A stretch of 64,000 nucleotides of DNA, taken from positions 8,158,001-8,222,000 of the forward strand of contig CM070901.1 in the NCBI GenBank assembly GCA_036417435.1. Reading direction: 5' to 3'. This stretch comes from Inia geoffrensis (Eukaryota > Chordata > Mammalia > Artiodactyla > Iniidae). The position numbers and the translations under genes were made by a program. The notes under the pieces are model-generated. The model was not told the origin of the DNA and made no database searches. It saw only the letters and a program-made list of their open reading frames with translations. Below are positions 1 to 12,809 of the stretch, one piece after another (position 1 is the stretch's first letter; every line of letters starts with the position of its first letter).

Positions 1-107
1 AAAGCTGCTTCAGAAAAATTGGATGTGTGTGTGGATATATATACAAACATATCTACAACATGTAGAACCTAATTTTCTAAAATTTTTGAGTATTAAAAAA
101 ACACACA
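1..107. other. unique sequence, left edge
   Basis: AT-rich sequence before the first SINE. No gene or named repeat is recognised here. Confidence 0.5.
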
Positions 108-323
108 GGGCTTTCCTGGTGGCGCAGTGGTTGAGAGTCCGCCTGCCGATGCAGGGGACACGGGTTCTTGTCCCGTTCTGGGAAGATCCCACATGCCATG
201 GTGAGGCTGGGCCCGTGAGCCATGGCCACTGAGCCTGCGCGTCCAGAGCCTGTGCTCCGCAACGGGAGAGGCCACAGCAGTGAGAGGCCCGCGTACCACA
301 AAAAAAAAAAAAAAAAAAAAAAA
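108..323 (+). mobile_element. CHR-1-type tRNA-Glu-derived SINE, copy 1
   Basis: Starts with the SINE head (GGGCTTTCCTGGTGGCGCAG) and ends in an uninterrupted A tail of about 25 bases. The left part carries a pol III A-box-like segment (TGGCGCAGTGG) and a weak B-box (GGGTTCTTGTCCC), as expected for a tRNA-derived SINE moved by L1 enzymes. A short imperfect duplication around CACACAGG flanks it on both sides (about 102-109 and 326-333). It is the first of seven plus-strand copies in the window. Confidence 0.88.
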
Positions 324-1245
324 CCCACACAGGCTGACATATTTTCAGTATTAACAGTAACCTATTTTAATCAGGGACATTTTATGTTTGTGTGCCATAG
401 AGTAGCATACAAATATAACTAGGAATATCTCAAAAGACTTAATAAATTTAATTAAACAAGGTATTAATATTTCATGTTTTACATGACAGTTTAAAAAGAT
501 AGCAAAGTTTTTTTAAAAGTACAAATCACCAGAATTCTTCCAACACTGCTTTTTAAAAGTGGAAGTTTACGATACTAAATGGGAAATGTTTTGAGCAAGA
601 TTACCAGTGAGCAACTAAAAGAGTAAAAGAGAAAATAACCTACCAATTATCCTACAAACTGAGATCTTACTATAGATAATACTTTTCCATAGGGACAGAC
701 ACAATTTGTTGACATAATGAACTACCAGTTTTGCAAAGATACAAAAGGATATTCTTGTAAGGTAGTCAGTATGATTTTAGCAAGCTCTCAAATCTAAAGT
801 ATTTGTAATGAATGGAATGAACTGAATAAAAGTTAAAGAGAATTGAAAGAGGAGGAGGGATGGGGCAGGGGAGGGGCAGGAAGAATAGAACAGAAAAAAG
901 AGCAGCCCTCTGAATTCCAAACTCATGAGAAATGAATTTTTGTTACCTCCGCTTCCTCTTTTGCTTTCCGTACACATATATTTGAATGGATCCTCCTGTA
1001 AATAGAAAAGTCTCCCAGGGTACCAACACGTTGTAGCAAGTTGAATAAAACTCTCCCTTTCAATTCATTCTTTGCTCTAAAACCCAATGCAGTTAGATAA
1101 AATATCTTTTACATCTTCTGGAAAAATCTCATACTCGGTTATTTGTAAAGTGAGACAAACTTTTTTCTAGACTAGACTGTTTTCCTTTGTATCTTTCCCT
1201 GGCACATAAGTATGAAGCTTTTGTCTTTTCTGAGAAAGCCAGAAT
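324..1245. other. unique AT-rich stretch with a G-rich patch
   Basis: No gene or recognisable repeat. A purine-rich patch at about 840-890 contains four closely spaced runs of three or more G (about 858-880) and could form a G-quadruplex. Short open frames here lack any recognisable domain. Confidence 0.5.
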
Positions 1246-1258
1246 TATAGGCTCATTT

Positions 1259-1789
1259 TACTTATTTATGAAACAAAAACAGACTCACAGACATAGAGAA
1301 CAAACTTAACCAAAGGGGAAAGTCGGGGTGGGGGGAGGGATAAATCAGGAGTTTGGGATTAGCAGATACAAACTATTATATATAAAATAGATAAACAACA
1401 AGCTGCTACTGTATAGCACAGGGAACTATATTCAATACCCTATAAAATTTCATAATGGAAAAGAATATGAAAACGAATATGTAGGGCTTCCCTGGTGGCG
1501 CAGTGGTTGAGAGTCCGCCTGCCGATGCAGGGGATACGGGTTCGTGCCCCGGTCTGGGAAGATCCCACATGCCGCGGAGCGGCTGGGCCCGTGAGCCATG
1601 GCCGCTGAGCCTGCGCGTCCGGAGCCTGTGCTCCGCAACGGGAGAGGCCACAACAGTGAGAGCCCCGCATGCCGCAAAAAAAAAAAAAAAAAAAAAAACG
1701 AATATGTACTTATACGTATAACTAAATCCCTTTGCTGTACACCAGAAATTAACACATTATAAATCAACTATACTAAAATAAAGTAAACA
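1259..1789 (+). mobile_element. 5'-truncated L1 3' end, interrupted by a SINE
   Basis: The sequence matches the 3' terminal region of artiodactyl/cetacean L1s: a G-rich run, then a segment around TATAAAATAGATAAACAACA, ending near CAACTATACTAAAATAAAG. A 13-base direct repeat (TATAGGCTCATTT) lies at 1246-1258 and 1790-1802 and marks the target-site duplication, so this is a short retrocopy of the last few hundred bases of an L1. A CHR-1 SINE inserted into it later at 1484. Confidence 0.8.
1484..1694 (+). mobile_element. CHR-1-type SINE, copy 2, nested in L1 3' end
   Basis: Full SINE from GGGCTTCCCTGG to a pure A tail. The flanking duplication AAAACGAATATGTA (about 1470-1483 and 1695-1708) is made of the host L1 sequence, which shows directly that the SINE jumped into an existing L1 fragment. 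Confidence 0.92.
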
Positions 1790-1802
1790 TATAGGCTCAT
1801 TT

Positions 1803-3249
1803 CAAATTTTCTTTAACCTTAATCATTATCCATTTTTTTGTCAAAACTACCCTTCCATTTTACTCTGCAGAGTTGACTATGAATATAGCAATTTGCATGT
1901 CGATTAAACACAGTATAATGTCTTCAGAGGCCATGAAAGGTCTTGTCTGCTTAAATCCCCAGGTAAAAAAGTACAGGAAAATATATCTATATATATGTGA
2001 GAACAATTCAGGTGCTCAAGATCTTAAATTGTTAGGAAGGTGTGTCACTAACCAAATATATTAGTTATGAATTTAGTTTCTACTCACAGTTGTTATATAG
2101 ATAACATATAAATATCTTCAATACTGAGTCTCAGAGAGACATGTTAGAAAACATTCAATCACATTAAATTATAATCTTTGCATGAAGCCTTTAATTTCAA
2201 TTAAGTAGGACAAAAAATCCAATTTTATAATTAAAAAAAATTAAAATCCAGTTTTATTAAGGAATTTAAATAGACTAATGTCCTATTACCCTCATCACTC
2301 AATTTCTTGAATATTCAAAAGTGGCTTCGATCAGTATTTTTTTGGTTCCTTTTCTCCACCATGCCCATCATTATGTGGTTTTCCCTATAAATGGGTAAAG
2401 AAGTAGAGGACTGATGAAACTGCATAGTGTAAAGTAAGAAGCACTGACTCCACAAGAGCTTTTATACTACCCCCAAAGAGTTTAAAAAACAGGCCCTAGT
2501 TTCCAGAACTCTCCAGAGTTCTCCAGAACTCACATCTTTTAGTGTGACTCTTTTAAGTTGTGTAAGAAATACCATGTTCTTAGTTCCAGAGAGCCAGTTG
2601 TTACTTTACATAGGAAGATAATCTGAACCATCAACTTCCTTACAGCCATCGAACGAATATATTTCAGGCACTATGCTTGGGCTAGAAATAAAAAAATATA
2701 AAAAAAATAAATTTTCTTGATCTTAAACTTAGAAGAATTTATTCAAATTAACAAAATGTTTACTTTAAAAGACATGAGTGACCTGGGACTAAGTGAGGGA
2801 GATGCCCAGAGAGCAACTGAATCATTGAGAACAAGTAGGAAAACAGAGGGGTCATTCTGGCAGGTCATAATCTCTGCTCTGAAATCCAGTTCCAGCAGAC
2901 CACAATCACTCCCCCGGCTTCCAGTTCTGCGTTTTAACAATTTTTAAGCAGGAAATTACTTAATACAGGGTTTTACCTAAAATTGTAGGAAGAAGAGGGA
3001 AAACAGGCTCTAGGCAAATTTCTAGTTTCTTTTTCTGGTTTGAACTTATCTAAAAATGGGAATTGGGATCCCTTTTCCCCCAGGCCCCCTCATCCCCAGC
3101 ACACACATAGTATAACTGATGATATATAAACCATGAACATTTGAGACTTACTGACATCAGTCAAGTATCCAGGTAGAGGTCCAAGGAACGGCCCTGAAGA
3201 GTCCAGAATAAAAGGATTCTTCCATCAGAGAAGGCTATTTAAAGTAATA
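1803..3249. other. unique sequence
   Basis: AT-rich sequence with no gene or named repeat recognised. It contains a small array of three 10-bp units at about 2501-2530 (described among the findings). Short open frames, such as one at 2717-2947, have no recognisable domain. Confidence 0.45.
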
Positions 3250-3254
3250 GTTCC

Positions 3255-3440
3255 TCTGTAACCATTGAAAATGCATGTATTTACTTGACAATATTATGCG
3301 ATAAGCAGTAGGAATACAAAGACCAAAGGCACAGTCCATGTACTCAAGAAATCCATTGCCTCTTGAAAGAGACAAGTCATCCAGTTATACTGAAGTGTAG
3401 TAAAGTGCTATAAAGGATGTAATCACAGGATATTAAAATG
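3255..3440 (+). repeat. possible L2 fragment
   Basis: The wording resembles a decayed L2 3' region: an 'aatacaaagaccaaaggcacagtcc' type segment, then 'caagaaatcc', then 'agtaaagtgctataaagg'. Divergence is high, so the family call is tentative. Confidence 0.4.
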
Positions 3441-4871
3441 GTACAGAAAATACTTTTTTATTCCTGTGAAGGTCCCTGCTTATGTACCTCTTGCCTTTCA
3501 ACAAGCTGATACTGAATTACCTGAACTTCACTATCACTCTCACAGGCATAATTGTCATTTGCATGATAACTATTTCTTACCAGTCACTAAATCTCACCCA
3601 GCACTGCTCTCCTGCCTTGATCTGCATGGATTTGATTGCATGACCTCATGACAGGCTCTGTCTGCTGCACAGCAACCAGACCATGAACTTGAGGGAAGCA
3701 GGGTGGCCAAGGACAAAAGAAAGTCTACATGGGGCAGCCCGGAATAACCGGGTTTGATCAGGGACAGTACTGAGTGTGTAGACTATGGGAGAGGATTGAG
3801 TATGTAAATAGAGTGTGGTCAGGAGCAGTTACCTAAAAGGAGGGGAAAGTTCATCAAAGTATGACTTTGTTTACTTTGAAATTTGTCCCCATAATATGCT
3901 ATTATTTATATGTTTATTAATATGTTAATATTTTAACATGCAAGTCCGCCTATATGAAATCCTTATTTTCCTACAGCATGTTTGAAAAGACAAGGAAAAA
4001 ATCTACAGCCTGAATTTGTTACTAACAACTTATTGTTGCAAGAACTTCATACTAAAAGTTACTATTAAATTGGAAATATGTTATCTGCTATAACAATACC
4101 TTAACATGTAATTATCTTTATTAGGCTAGTCCCCTCCAATGATCATAAGGGAATGGGAAAAAGAGTCAACACATGGAGATGGTCCTTAACAGAGATTCGA
4201 GATTGAGAAAGGGGAGAGGGGTCATCGGAGGGTGGGGAGCATTTGAAGTTTAAAAGCTTTGGAAGGATAAAAAAATAGTGAGAGGGAGGGTATTTTGGGC
4301 CACAAAATAGTCTGAGATTCAGTTACCACATGCCACAGTACTATCACTGCATAAAGAGATTTGGGATGAAAGCCAGATCAAGAAGTGCTTAGTGCTATGA
4401 TTTTGCCTAGTGAGCACTTTTCTAAAAAGTCTCACTAATTAATTAACATGTAGGGTTTTTTTCCATTGTTTCTTTCTTCCCTTGCCCCTTCCACTGCTAG
4501 AAAGAAATCCCAAGAAAATGGCCTTCTGGCCACCAATATAATTTTGAAGATGAAGATCAGAGCCCAAAATTCTTTCTAATTTTTATTTAAACTAGATTTC
4601 AGGCCTTAACTAGAAACTCTTATTGTTCTCCTATCATTCTTTCAGTGAAAACACAGCTCAGATTTCAACTTCCGAATGCTTACAAGATGCTTTTAACATA
4701 TGAAAAATACTTGTGCAAGAATGATCAATTTGTTTATTGCTTCAAATTTAATTTTAGCTTCTATGGTAATGTTAGCGATTAGCTATGTGAAATGCTATTA
4801 CGTACAACGAGCTTGTTACAAATATTTCCTAAAAAATAGAAGCAGAAATACTAAAATAAATGCTTCAAGTT
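3441..4871. other. unique sequence
   Basis: No gene or named repeat recognised. A purine-rich segment lies at about 4195-4290. Confidence 0.45.
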
Positions 4872-4887
4872 AAGAATTACAAGAACA

Positions 4888-5083
4888 GGGACCTCCCTGG
4901 TAGTCCAGTGGTTAAGACTCCATGCTTCCAATGCAGGGGACCCAGGTATGATCCCTGGTCAGGGAATTAGATCCCGCGTGCTGTAACTAAAGATCCCGCA
5001 TGCCACAACTAGAACGTGGCGCGGCCAAATAAATAAGTAAATAAATGTTTTCTTTAAAAAAAGGAGCTATTAAAAAAAAAAAA
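4888..5083 (+). mobile_element. CHR-2-type tRNA-derived SINE
   Basis: Its head (CCTCCCTGGTAGTCCAGTGG) and its body with 'cttccaatgcagggg' and 'gcggccaaataaataa' differ from the CHR-1 copies and fit the related CHR-2 family of cetaceans, hippos and ruminants. An imperfect 17-base duplication (AAGAATTACAAGAAcAG / AAGAATTACAAGAAtAG) lies at about 4871-4887 and 5084-5100. Confidence 0.8.
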
Positions 5084-5124
5084 AAGAATTACAAGAATAG
5101 GGCCTCATCTTACTGATTACCAGT

Positions 5125-5170
5125 GTGTATGTATGTGAATGTATGTATATGTATTACCAGTATGTATGTA

Positions 5171-5213
<43 letters not shown>

Positions 5214-5225
5214 TACACATATGTA
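5125..5225. repeat. compound (TATG)/(TG)/(TA) microsatellite
   Basis: A run of GTAT-type units, then TG repeats, then about ten TA units. It is AT-rich and probably length-variable. Confidence 0.9.
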
Positions 5226-6139
5226 TCACCCGTAATATTGGCTTCAGAACTGTTCTAAATGTTAAAAGAATAAAATTAAGAAAATAAATAACTTGATGCA
5301 AATGCAGCCTTAAATCTCTGTAGGAAATTGAACTCAAAATCAAAATATAAAATCATTTAAGGGATATTTTGGGCAAAGATAATCTTTTAGGACCAGAATT
5401 CTTTGACAGAAAGAAGCACCAATTTCAATTTGCAAAAAGCCACTCAGGTGTGAAATGTGTCTTTCTCCCCAAAGCCTCCGTTCCATTGGTGCAGAATTCA
5501 GTCAGTACCACGTACCCTGCATCACCTCAGCTACAACAATAAAATGTGGGCATATTCTCAACTTTAAGTATATCCAGCCATGACTACTGTAATTGTGAAG
5601 CTTCAGTGACTTTATTTTCACTTTGAATATTTCCTTTAATTATCAACTAAGGTGTTTTTATTTGGCAATTTCTTATCAGTGATACACGTAACTATAAATC
5701 AATGAGAAATGCTACTTTCAGAGAGAAAATGGCACAAATATCTCGCACATTTACTCAGCATGCAGTTGACAGGTCTATTAATTCCACCAGTATTTACTGT
5801 ATATTCTTCTGCAAGAGACAAAATAAATTTGTTTGCCTCATTCAGTATAACTTAGTTTTATAAGAATGCAGTCTTATGAAACGTCACGGAAAGGTTCACG
5901 GCAAAAAGTACAAAGGAAAGTAAACCTTTCCTTTCCTGGCATATTCACTCTCACACAAGAGGTAAAGAATAGATAAGAGCTTATATTCAAGAAGAGGGTG
6001 AAGGAGGAAAATATACAGATTCACAAATAGTCCCAACTTAATGGGTGAATAGCAGAAAAAAAACAATCAACCTATTAGGTCTCCCCATCATATGATAAAA
6101 TATCATGCAACAAAATGAAAGTAGTCTTGCAAATCAGAA
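5226..6139. other. unique sequence
   Basis: No gene or named repeat recognised. It holds a perfect 9-bp hairpin with a 5-base loop at 5912-5934. Confidence 0.45.
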
Positions 6140-6325
6140 ACCCTAGGTTTGGATAACAGTCCCGACACCAGCTAGGGGGCCTTGGGAAAGTCATATAATG
6201 TCAATGGGATTCAGTTTCATTATTTGCAAAATATTAAAGTATTTGTATTTTAAAGACAGCATAAAGCTTAAATAATTATCTAGCACCACAGCCTGGAACA
6301 CAGTAGTCTCTCAAATATATATAAA
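6140..6325 (+). repeat. MIR SINE fragment
   Basis: Carries the recognisable MIR progression in decayed form: 'ccttgggaaagtcat', 'tcagtttcattatttgcaaaat', 'cagcctggaacacagtagtctctcaaatat'. MIR is an ancient tRNA-derived SINE fixed in all mammals. Confidence 0.7.
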
Positions 6326-6889
6326 TATTCTTCCTCTAACCTTTTCTGATTTCTTTTCACTTTTTTTCCTTTCTATTTAAGTAATATATTTCTGTACCCA
6401 TACATTTAATGTTAACAGCTCTGTGTATGGGAAGCGACTACAAACAAATGGAATCTTACTTATGTTTTTGTGTCAATCATTTATTCCTAAGTGCATTACA
6501 GTCACTCATTTCTGTCAGTTAGCTTAGGTATGAAAAGTCCTATAGAGCATTTACATTTCTGTAAACCATGGCAATTGACTAGACTCACAGAATGACCTTT
6601 GATTGTAGAAAGTACAGATCTTCATTTAAGCAAAAAAGTAGTAATTCAATAAGTATTCTAATAGTTGCCTCCTGTAAATGGATATTTGCCAAGATTTTAA
6701 GTCACGTTAGACGATATATCTGAGGAAGGGGAAGGAAACATAGGGAAGGAAATAAAAGATAAAGTGAGGAATCATGCATATGATCGTCCTAGGAGACTAT
6801 TTTCAGGATAAGAACACTTCATTAATAGATAGCCTACAATTAACAGTTACTTTTTAATGACTATAATTAACTTATCATGGAAAGAACAC
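6326..6889. other. unique sequence
   Basis: No gene or named repeat recognised. Confidence 0.45.
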
Positions 6890-7100
6890 TGGATTTAGAT
6901 CTAGATGATTAGTTTGAGTCTAGTAACTACTCTCAACATATAAACTTGGTCAACTCTCTTAATATTCTGCAATCTAATTTTCTGCACATATCAAATGGTA
7001 ATAATCACCTCTTGTGAACCTCACTGAGTTGTTATACAATTTAAGGTATATTAAATATACATGAAAATGATTTCTAAGTAGTAAGCAGCATTATAACTAT
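6890..7100 (+). repeat. MIR SINE fragment
   Basis: Decayed MIR: 'aacttggtcaactctcttaa', 'ctgcacatatcaaatggtaataat', 'ctcactgagttgttatacaatttaaggtat'. Confidence 0.6.
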
Positions 7101-8545
7101 ATTATCGGTATCAGTGACATTGAAGATCTTTCCCAAGGGAAAGATAGAGAGGTATCTTGTCACTTAGTGAGTTAACTGCCATAAATGGAAATACTCCATA
7201 ATGAAAAAAGAATGAATGCAGTCTGAAAGACCCTTCCACCACCTCTACTATGTGCAAGTCTCATAATTTCATTTTCTCATTTGTAAATTAGGGATTGTCA
7301 TTATTACTTAATAAGGTCATAGGTTGCAAATGAAATACTGCACATAAATAGTCTAGCTGAGTACACACTCTCATTCAATGCTCCAATTTTACTGTCCATT
7401 TCTAAAAACCAGGGCTGACCTCAAACAAAATAGTGAAGTACTTTGCCTTCAGGGACCCAAATCTCTCTCCACTTTGGGTAAACAAGCTATCACAGCACTC
7501 CTAGATCCTGACCCAAGGTACTCACTCTGCTTCCCTGTATTCAAGAGTCTGTTGAGTCATCACTCAACGCTTATGGCACACCTCTGATGAGCTAAGCACA
7601 AAAATGAACAAAATACCCCTGCCCTTGATATGCTCCCACTGGCAGCAGAGAGGTACCTAAATGTTCTACGCAGGGAGAGTGAAGTCAGAAGGGGAAGATT
7701 TCTCCAGCAGGACATTAGAGAATGACAGCACTCATGCAGAATCAAGCCTTTTCTGATCCGCTTTAGAATCCCTTCACAGCAAACAGCTCTCCAGCCTGTA
7801 TGTCTTAACACTTCTGATGAATGTTCATATGTATTCGGTCATATTTTTAACTACAGGAACATACATTTCTGCTATGAGAAAAATCTATTTGGATATCACT
7901 GAGTAAAAGATTAACACAGGGAAAAAAATTTAAACATTAATAAAATGTTAATAAAATGAGGATGACAATCAATATAGATTCTCTTCTCAGTCATCAGAAA
8001 GAAGGAAAAATATGTTATGGGTGGAAAAAAAAAAACCATCAACATTGATCATGTGCTTTAGGGACAGATTTTGATTATTTAGATTTTGTAAATTTAAATT
8101 TTTCTAATTTAAATTTTGTAAATGAACTTGCTAAAGATAGAAAGATATACTGATTACAATAATTTTCTATACATAGGACTCAGGAAAGAAGAATTTTGGA
8201 TATATGTATCTTTTTTTTAGTCATCATCAGCATGTCAACAGATCTTGACTTTTATTTGCCTACCTATTTAAATGGAAAATTTCAGAAAACTTTTATATTA
8301 AGAGAGACAGAAAAGGAGACACTTGAGTGTGAATTTCCCAAGGACTTCTATTAGAAAGACTGCACATTAATGGATACAGTTGAGAAATTAGGATTGGATC
8401 CCAGGTAACAACGATTTGAGAAAATACTAAGCTGTTTTCAAGCTTCATGAACTGAATGATTGCAAAACACCGAAGCTGTGAATCTTAAGGGAACTAATTC
8501 AGGGTCATGTGAAGAAAATTTTAGTGGAAAAGTACACAAAATTAG
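7101..8545. other. unique sequence with possible L2 remnant
   Basis: No gene recognised. About 7550-7650 ('gatgagctaagcac' followed by 'aaatgaacaaaatacccctgcccttgatatgctc') resembles a diverged L2 fragment. The rest is AT-rich without recognisable content. Confidence 0.4.
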
Positions 8546-8563
8546 CTAGTTTCTCAACAATAC

Positions 8564-8934
8564 TTTTTTTAACATCTTTATTGGAGTATAATTGCTTTAC
8601 AGTGGTGTGTTAGTTTCTGCTTTATAACAAAGTGAATCAGCTATACACATACATATATCCCTGTATCTCTTCCCTCTTGCGTCACCCTCCCACCCTCCCT
8701 ATCCCACCCCTCTAGGTGGTCACAAAGCACTGAGCTGATCTCCCTGTGCCATGTGGTTGCTTCCCACTAGCTATCTATTTTACATTTGGTCATGTATATA
8801 TGTCCATGTCACTCTCTCACTTCATCCCAGATTACGCTTCCCACTCGATGTGTCCTCATTTTCTACAGGTTCTTCAGAACTTTCCCCTAGGTTTTCCCAT
8901 AGGTTCTTCAGAACTTTTTTTTTTTTTTTTTTTT
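8564..8934 (-). other. 3'UTR of the minus-strand L1
   Basis: On the minus strand it mirrors the 3'UTR of the plus-strand L1: the 'aataaagatgtt' type end, the 'gattcactttgttataaag' segment and the G-rich tract (read here as C-rich at about 8690-8715). A T run of about 22 bases at about 8914-8936 lies next to the ORF2 stop. Confidence 0.75.
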
Positions 8935-11900
8935 TTACATTTGATATATATGTGTAGGCTTACAGAATTTCTTTTTCTCTTTCTGACTCACTTCACTCAA
9001 TATGACAGACTCTAGGTCCATCCACCTCACTACAAATAACTCAATTTCACTTCTTTTTATGGCTAAGTAATATTCCATTGTATATATGTGCCACATTTTC
9101 TTTATCCATTCATCTCTCGACGGACACTTAGGTTGCTTCCATGTCCTGGCTACTGTCAATAGTGCTGCAATGAACATTATGGAACATGACACTTTGAATT
9201 ATGGTTTTCCCAGGGTATATACCCAGCAGTGGGATTGCTGGGTCATAGGGTAATTCTACTTTTAGTTTTTTAAGGAACCTCCATACTGTTCTCCATAGTG
9301 GCTGCATCAATTTACATTCCCACGAACAGAGCAACAGGGTCCCCTTTGCTCCACAACCTCTCCAGCATTTATGGTTTGTAGAATTTTTGATGATGGCCAT
9401 TCTGACCAGTGTGAGGTGATACCTCATTGTAGTCTTGATTTGCATTTCTCTAATAATTAGTGATGTTAAGCATCCTTTCATGTGTTTGTTGGCAATCTGC
9501 ATATCTTCTATGGAGGAAGGTGCATTGAGGTCGTCTGCCCATTTCTGGATTGGGTTGTTTTTCTTTTTTAATATTGATCTGTATGAGCTGCTTGTATATT
9601 TTGGAGATTAATCCTTTGTCAGTTGTTTCATTTGCAAATATTTTCTCCCATTCTGAGGGTAGTCTTTTCGTCTTGTTTATGGTTTCCTTTGCTGTGCAAA
9701 AGCTTTTAAGTTTCATTAGGTCACATTTGTTTCTTTTTGCTTTTAATTCCATTTCGCTAGGAGGTGGATCAAAAAGTCCCTTGCTGTGATTTATGTCACA
9801 GAGTGTTCTGCCTATGTTTTCCTCTAAGAGTTTTAAAGGGTTCGACCTTACCTTTAGGTCTTTAATCCATTCAGAGTTTCTTTTTGTGTATGATGTTAGG
9901 GAGTGTTCTAATTTTATTCTTTTACATGTAGTTGTCCAGTTTTCACAGCACCACTTATTTAAGAGGCTGTCTTTTCTCCATTGTATATTCTTGCCTCCCT
10001 TATCAAAGATAAGGTGACCATCTGTGCGTGGGTTTACCTCCGGACTTTCTACCCTGTTCCATTGATCTATATTTCTGTTTTTGTGCCAGTACCATGCAGT
10101 CTTGATTACTGTAGCTTTGTAGTATAGTCTGAAGTCCAGGAGCCTGATTTCTCCAACTGTGATTTCTATCTCAAGATTGCCTTGGCTATTCAGGGTCTTT
10201 TCTGTTTCCATACAAATTGTGAAATTTTTTGTTCCAGTTTGGTGAAAAACGCCATTGGTAGTTTGATAGGGATTGCATTGAATCTGTACATTGCTTTGGG
10301 TACTATAGTCATTTTCACAATGTTGGTTCTTCCAATCCAAGAACATGGTATATATCTCCACCTGTTTGTATCATCTTTAATTTCTTTCATCAGTGTCTTA
10401 CAGTTTTCTGCATACAGTTTTTTTGTCTCTTTAGGTATATTTATACCTAGGTATTTTATTCTTTTTGTTGCAGTGGTAAATGGGAGTCTTTCCTTAATTT
10501 CTCTTTCAGATTTTTCATCATGAGTGTACAGGAATGCAAGAGATTTATGTGCATTAATTTTGTATCCTGCTACTTTACCAAATTCACTGATTAGCTCTAG
10601 TAGTTTTCTGGTAGCATCTTTAGGACTCTCTATGTATAGTATCATGTCATCTGCAAATAGTGACAGAATTACTTCTTCTTTTCCAATTTGGATTCCTTCT
10701 ATGTCCTTTTCTTCTCTGATTGCTGTGGCTAAAACTTCCAAAACTATGTTGAATAACCGTGGTGAGACTGGGCAACCTTGTCTTGTCCTGATCTTAGTGG
10801 AAATGCTTTCAGTTTTTCACCACTGAGAACGATGTTGGCTGTGGGTTTGTCATATATAGCCTTTATTATGTTGAGGTAAGTTCCCTCTATGCCAACTTTC
10901 TGGAGGATTTTTACCATAAGTGCATGTTGAATTTTGTCAAAAGCTTTTTCTGCATCTACTGAGATGATCATATGGTTTTTCTCCTTCAATGTATTAATAT
11001 GGTGTATCACATTGATTGATTTGCATATATTGAAGATTTCATTCCTGGGATAAACCCCAGTTGATCATGGTGTATGATCCTTTTAGTGTGCTGTTGGATT
11101 CTGTTTGCTAGTATTTGTGGAGGATTTTTGCATCTATGTTCATCAGTGATATTGGCCTGTAGTTTTCTTTTCTTATGACATCGTTGTCTGGTTTTGGTAT
11201 CAGGGTGATGGTGGCCTCATAGAATGAGTTTGGTTATGTTCCTCCATCTGCTATATTTTGGAAGAGTTTGAGAAGGATAGGCGTTAGCTCTTCTGTAAAT
11301 GTTTGAGAGAATTCACCTGTGAAGCCATCTGGTCCTGGGCTTTTGTTTGTTGGAAGATTTCTAATCACAGTTTTAATCTCAGAGCTTGTGATTGGTCTCT
11401 TTATATTTTCCATTTCTTCCTAGTTCAGTCTTGGAAGGTTGTGTTTTTCTAAAAATGTATCCATTTCTTCCAGGTTGTCCATTTTATTGGCATAGAGTTG
11501 CTTGTAGTAATCTCTCATGATCCGTTGTATTTCTGCAGTGTCAGTTGTTACCTCTCATTTTTCATTTCTAATTCTATTGATTTGAGGCTCCTCCCTTTTT
11601 TTCTTGATGAGTCTGGCTAATGGTTTATCAATTTTGTTTATCTTCTCAAAGAACAAGCTTTTAGTTTTATTGATCTTTGCTAACGTTTCCTTCATTTCTT
11701 TTTCATTTTTTTATTATCTGATCTTTATAATTTCTTTCCTTCTGCTAACTTTGGGGGCTTTTTTGTTCCTCACTCTCTAATTGCTTTAGGTTTAAGGGTA
11801 GGTTTATTTGAGATGTTTCTTCTTTCTTGACGTAGGATGTATTGTTATAAACTTCCCTCTTAGAACTGCTTTTGCTGCATCCCATAGGTTTTGGGTTGTC

Positions 11901-12747
11901 ATGTTTTCATTGTCATTTCTTTCTAGGTATTTTTTATTTCTTCTTTGATTTCTTCAGTGATTACTTGGTTATTTAGTAGCATATTGTCTAGCCTCCAAAT
12001 CTTTGTATTTTTTAGTTTTTTTCCTGTAATTGATATCTAATCTCATAGCATTATGGCTGGAAAACATACCTGATACGATTTCAATTTTCTTAAATTTACC
12101 AAGGCTTGATTTGTGACCGAAGATATGACCTATCCTGGAGAATGTTCCATGAGAACTTGAGAAGAACATGTATTCTGTTGTTTTTGCATGGAATGTCCTA
12201 CAAATATCTATTAAGTCCATCTTATTTTATGTGTCATTTAAAGTTTGTGTTTCCTTATTTATTTTCATTTTGGAGGATCTGTCCATTGGTGAAAGTGGGG
12301 TGTTAAAGTCCCCTACTATAACTGTGTTACTGTCCATTTTCCCTTTTTATGGCTCTTAGGATTTGCCTTATGCATTGAGGTGCTCCAATGTTGGAGAGCT
12401 CCTATGTTCATATATATTTATAATTGTTATGTCTTCTTAGATTGATCCCTTGATCATTAAGTAGTTCCTTCTTTGTCTCTTGTAGTAGTCTTCATTTTAA
12501 AGTCTATTTTGTCTGATAGGAGAATTGGTACTCCAGCTTTCTTTTGATTTCCATTTGCATGGAATATCTTTTTCCATCCCTTCACTTTCAGTCTGTATGT
12601 GTCCCTAGTTCTGAAGTGGGTCTCTTGTAGATAGCATATACATGAGTCTTGTTTTTGTATCCATTCAGCCAGTCTATGTCTTTTGGTTGGAGCATTTAAT
12701 CCATTTACATTGAAGGTAGTTATCAATACGTATGTTCCTATTACCAT
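8935..12747 (-). pseudogene. L1 ORF2 relic (endonuclease-reverse transcriptase)
   Basis: The span from start to stop (about 3.81 kb) is almost the length of an intact L1 ORF2, but the frame is broken into pieces: 12457-12747 (endonuclease N-terminus with the NVNGLN and QETHF motifs), 11969-12220 (rest of the endonuclease), 10744-11010 and 10190-10741 (reverse transcriptase, including FADDMILY), 9450-10361, 9128-9502 (cysteine region CWRGCG) and 8935-9192 (C-terminus). Frameshifts and stops separate the pieces, so no functional protein can be made. The plus-strand open frames in this interval are antisense shadows of it. Confidence 0.9.
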
Positions 12748-12809
12748 GTTCTTAATTGTTTTGGGTTTGTTATTATAGGTCTTTTCCTTCTCTTGTGTTT
12801 CCTGCCTAC

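Noticed and set aside
9550..10826. Chain of plus-strand open frames (about 9550-10826)
   Set aside because: They are antisense shadows of the L1 ORF2 relic. Their hydrophobic readings come from the A-rich coding strand.
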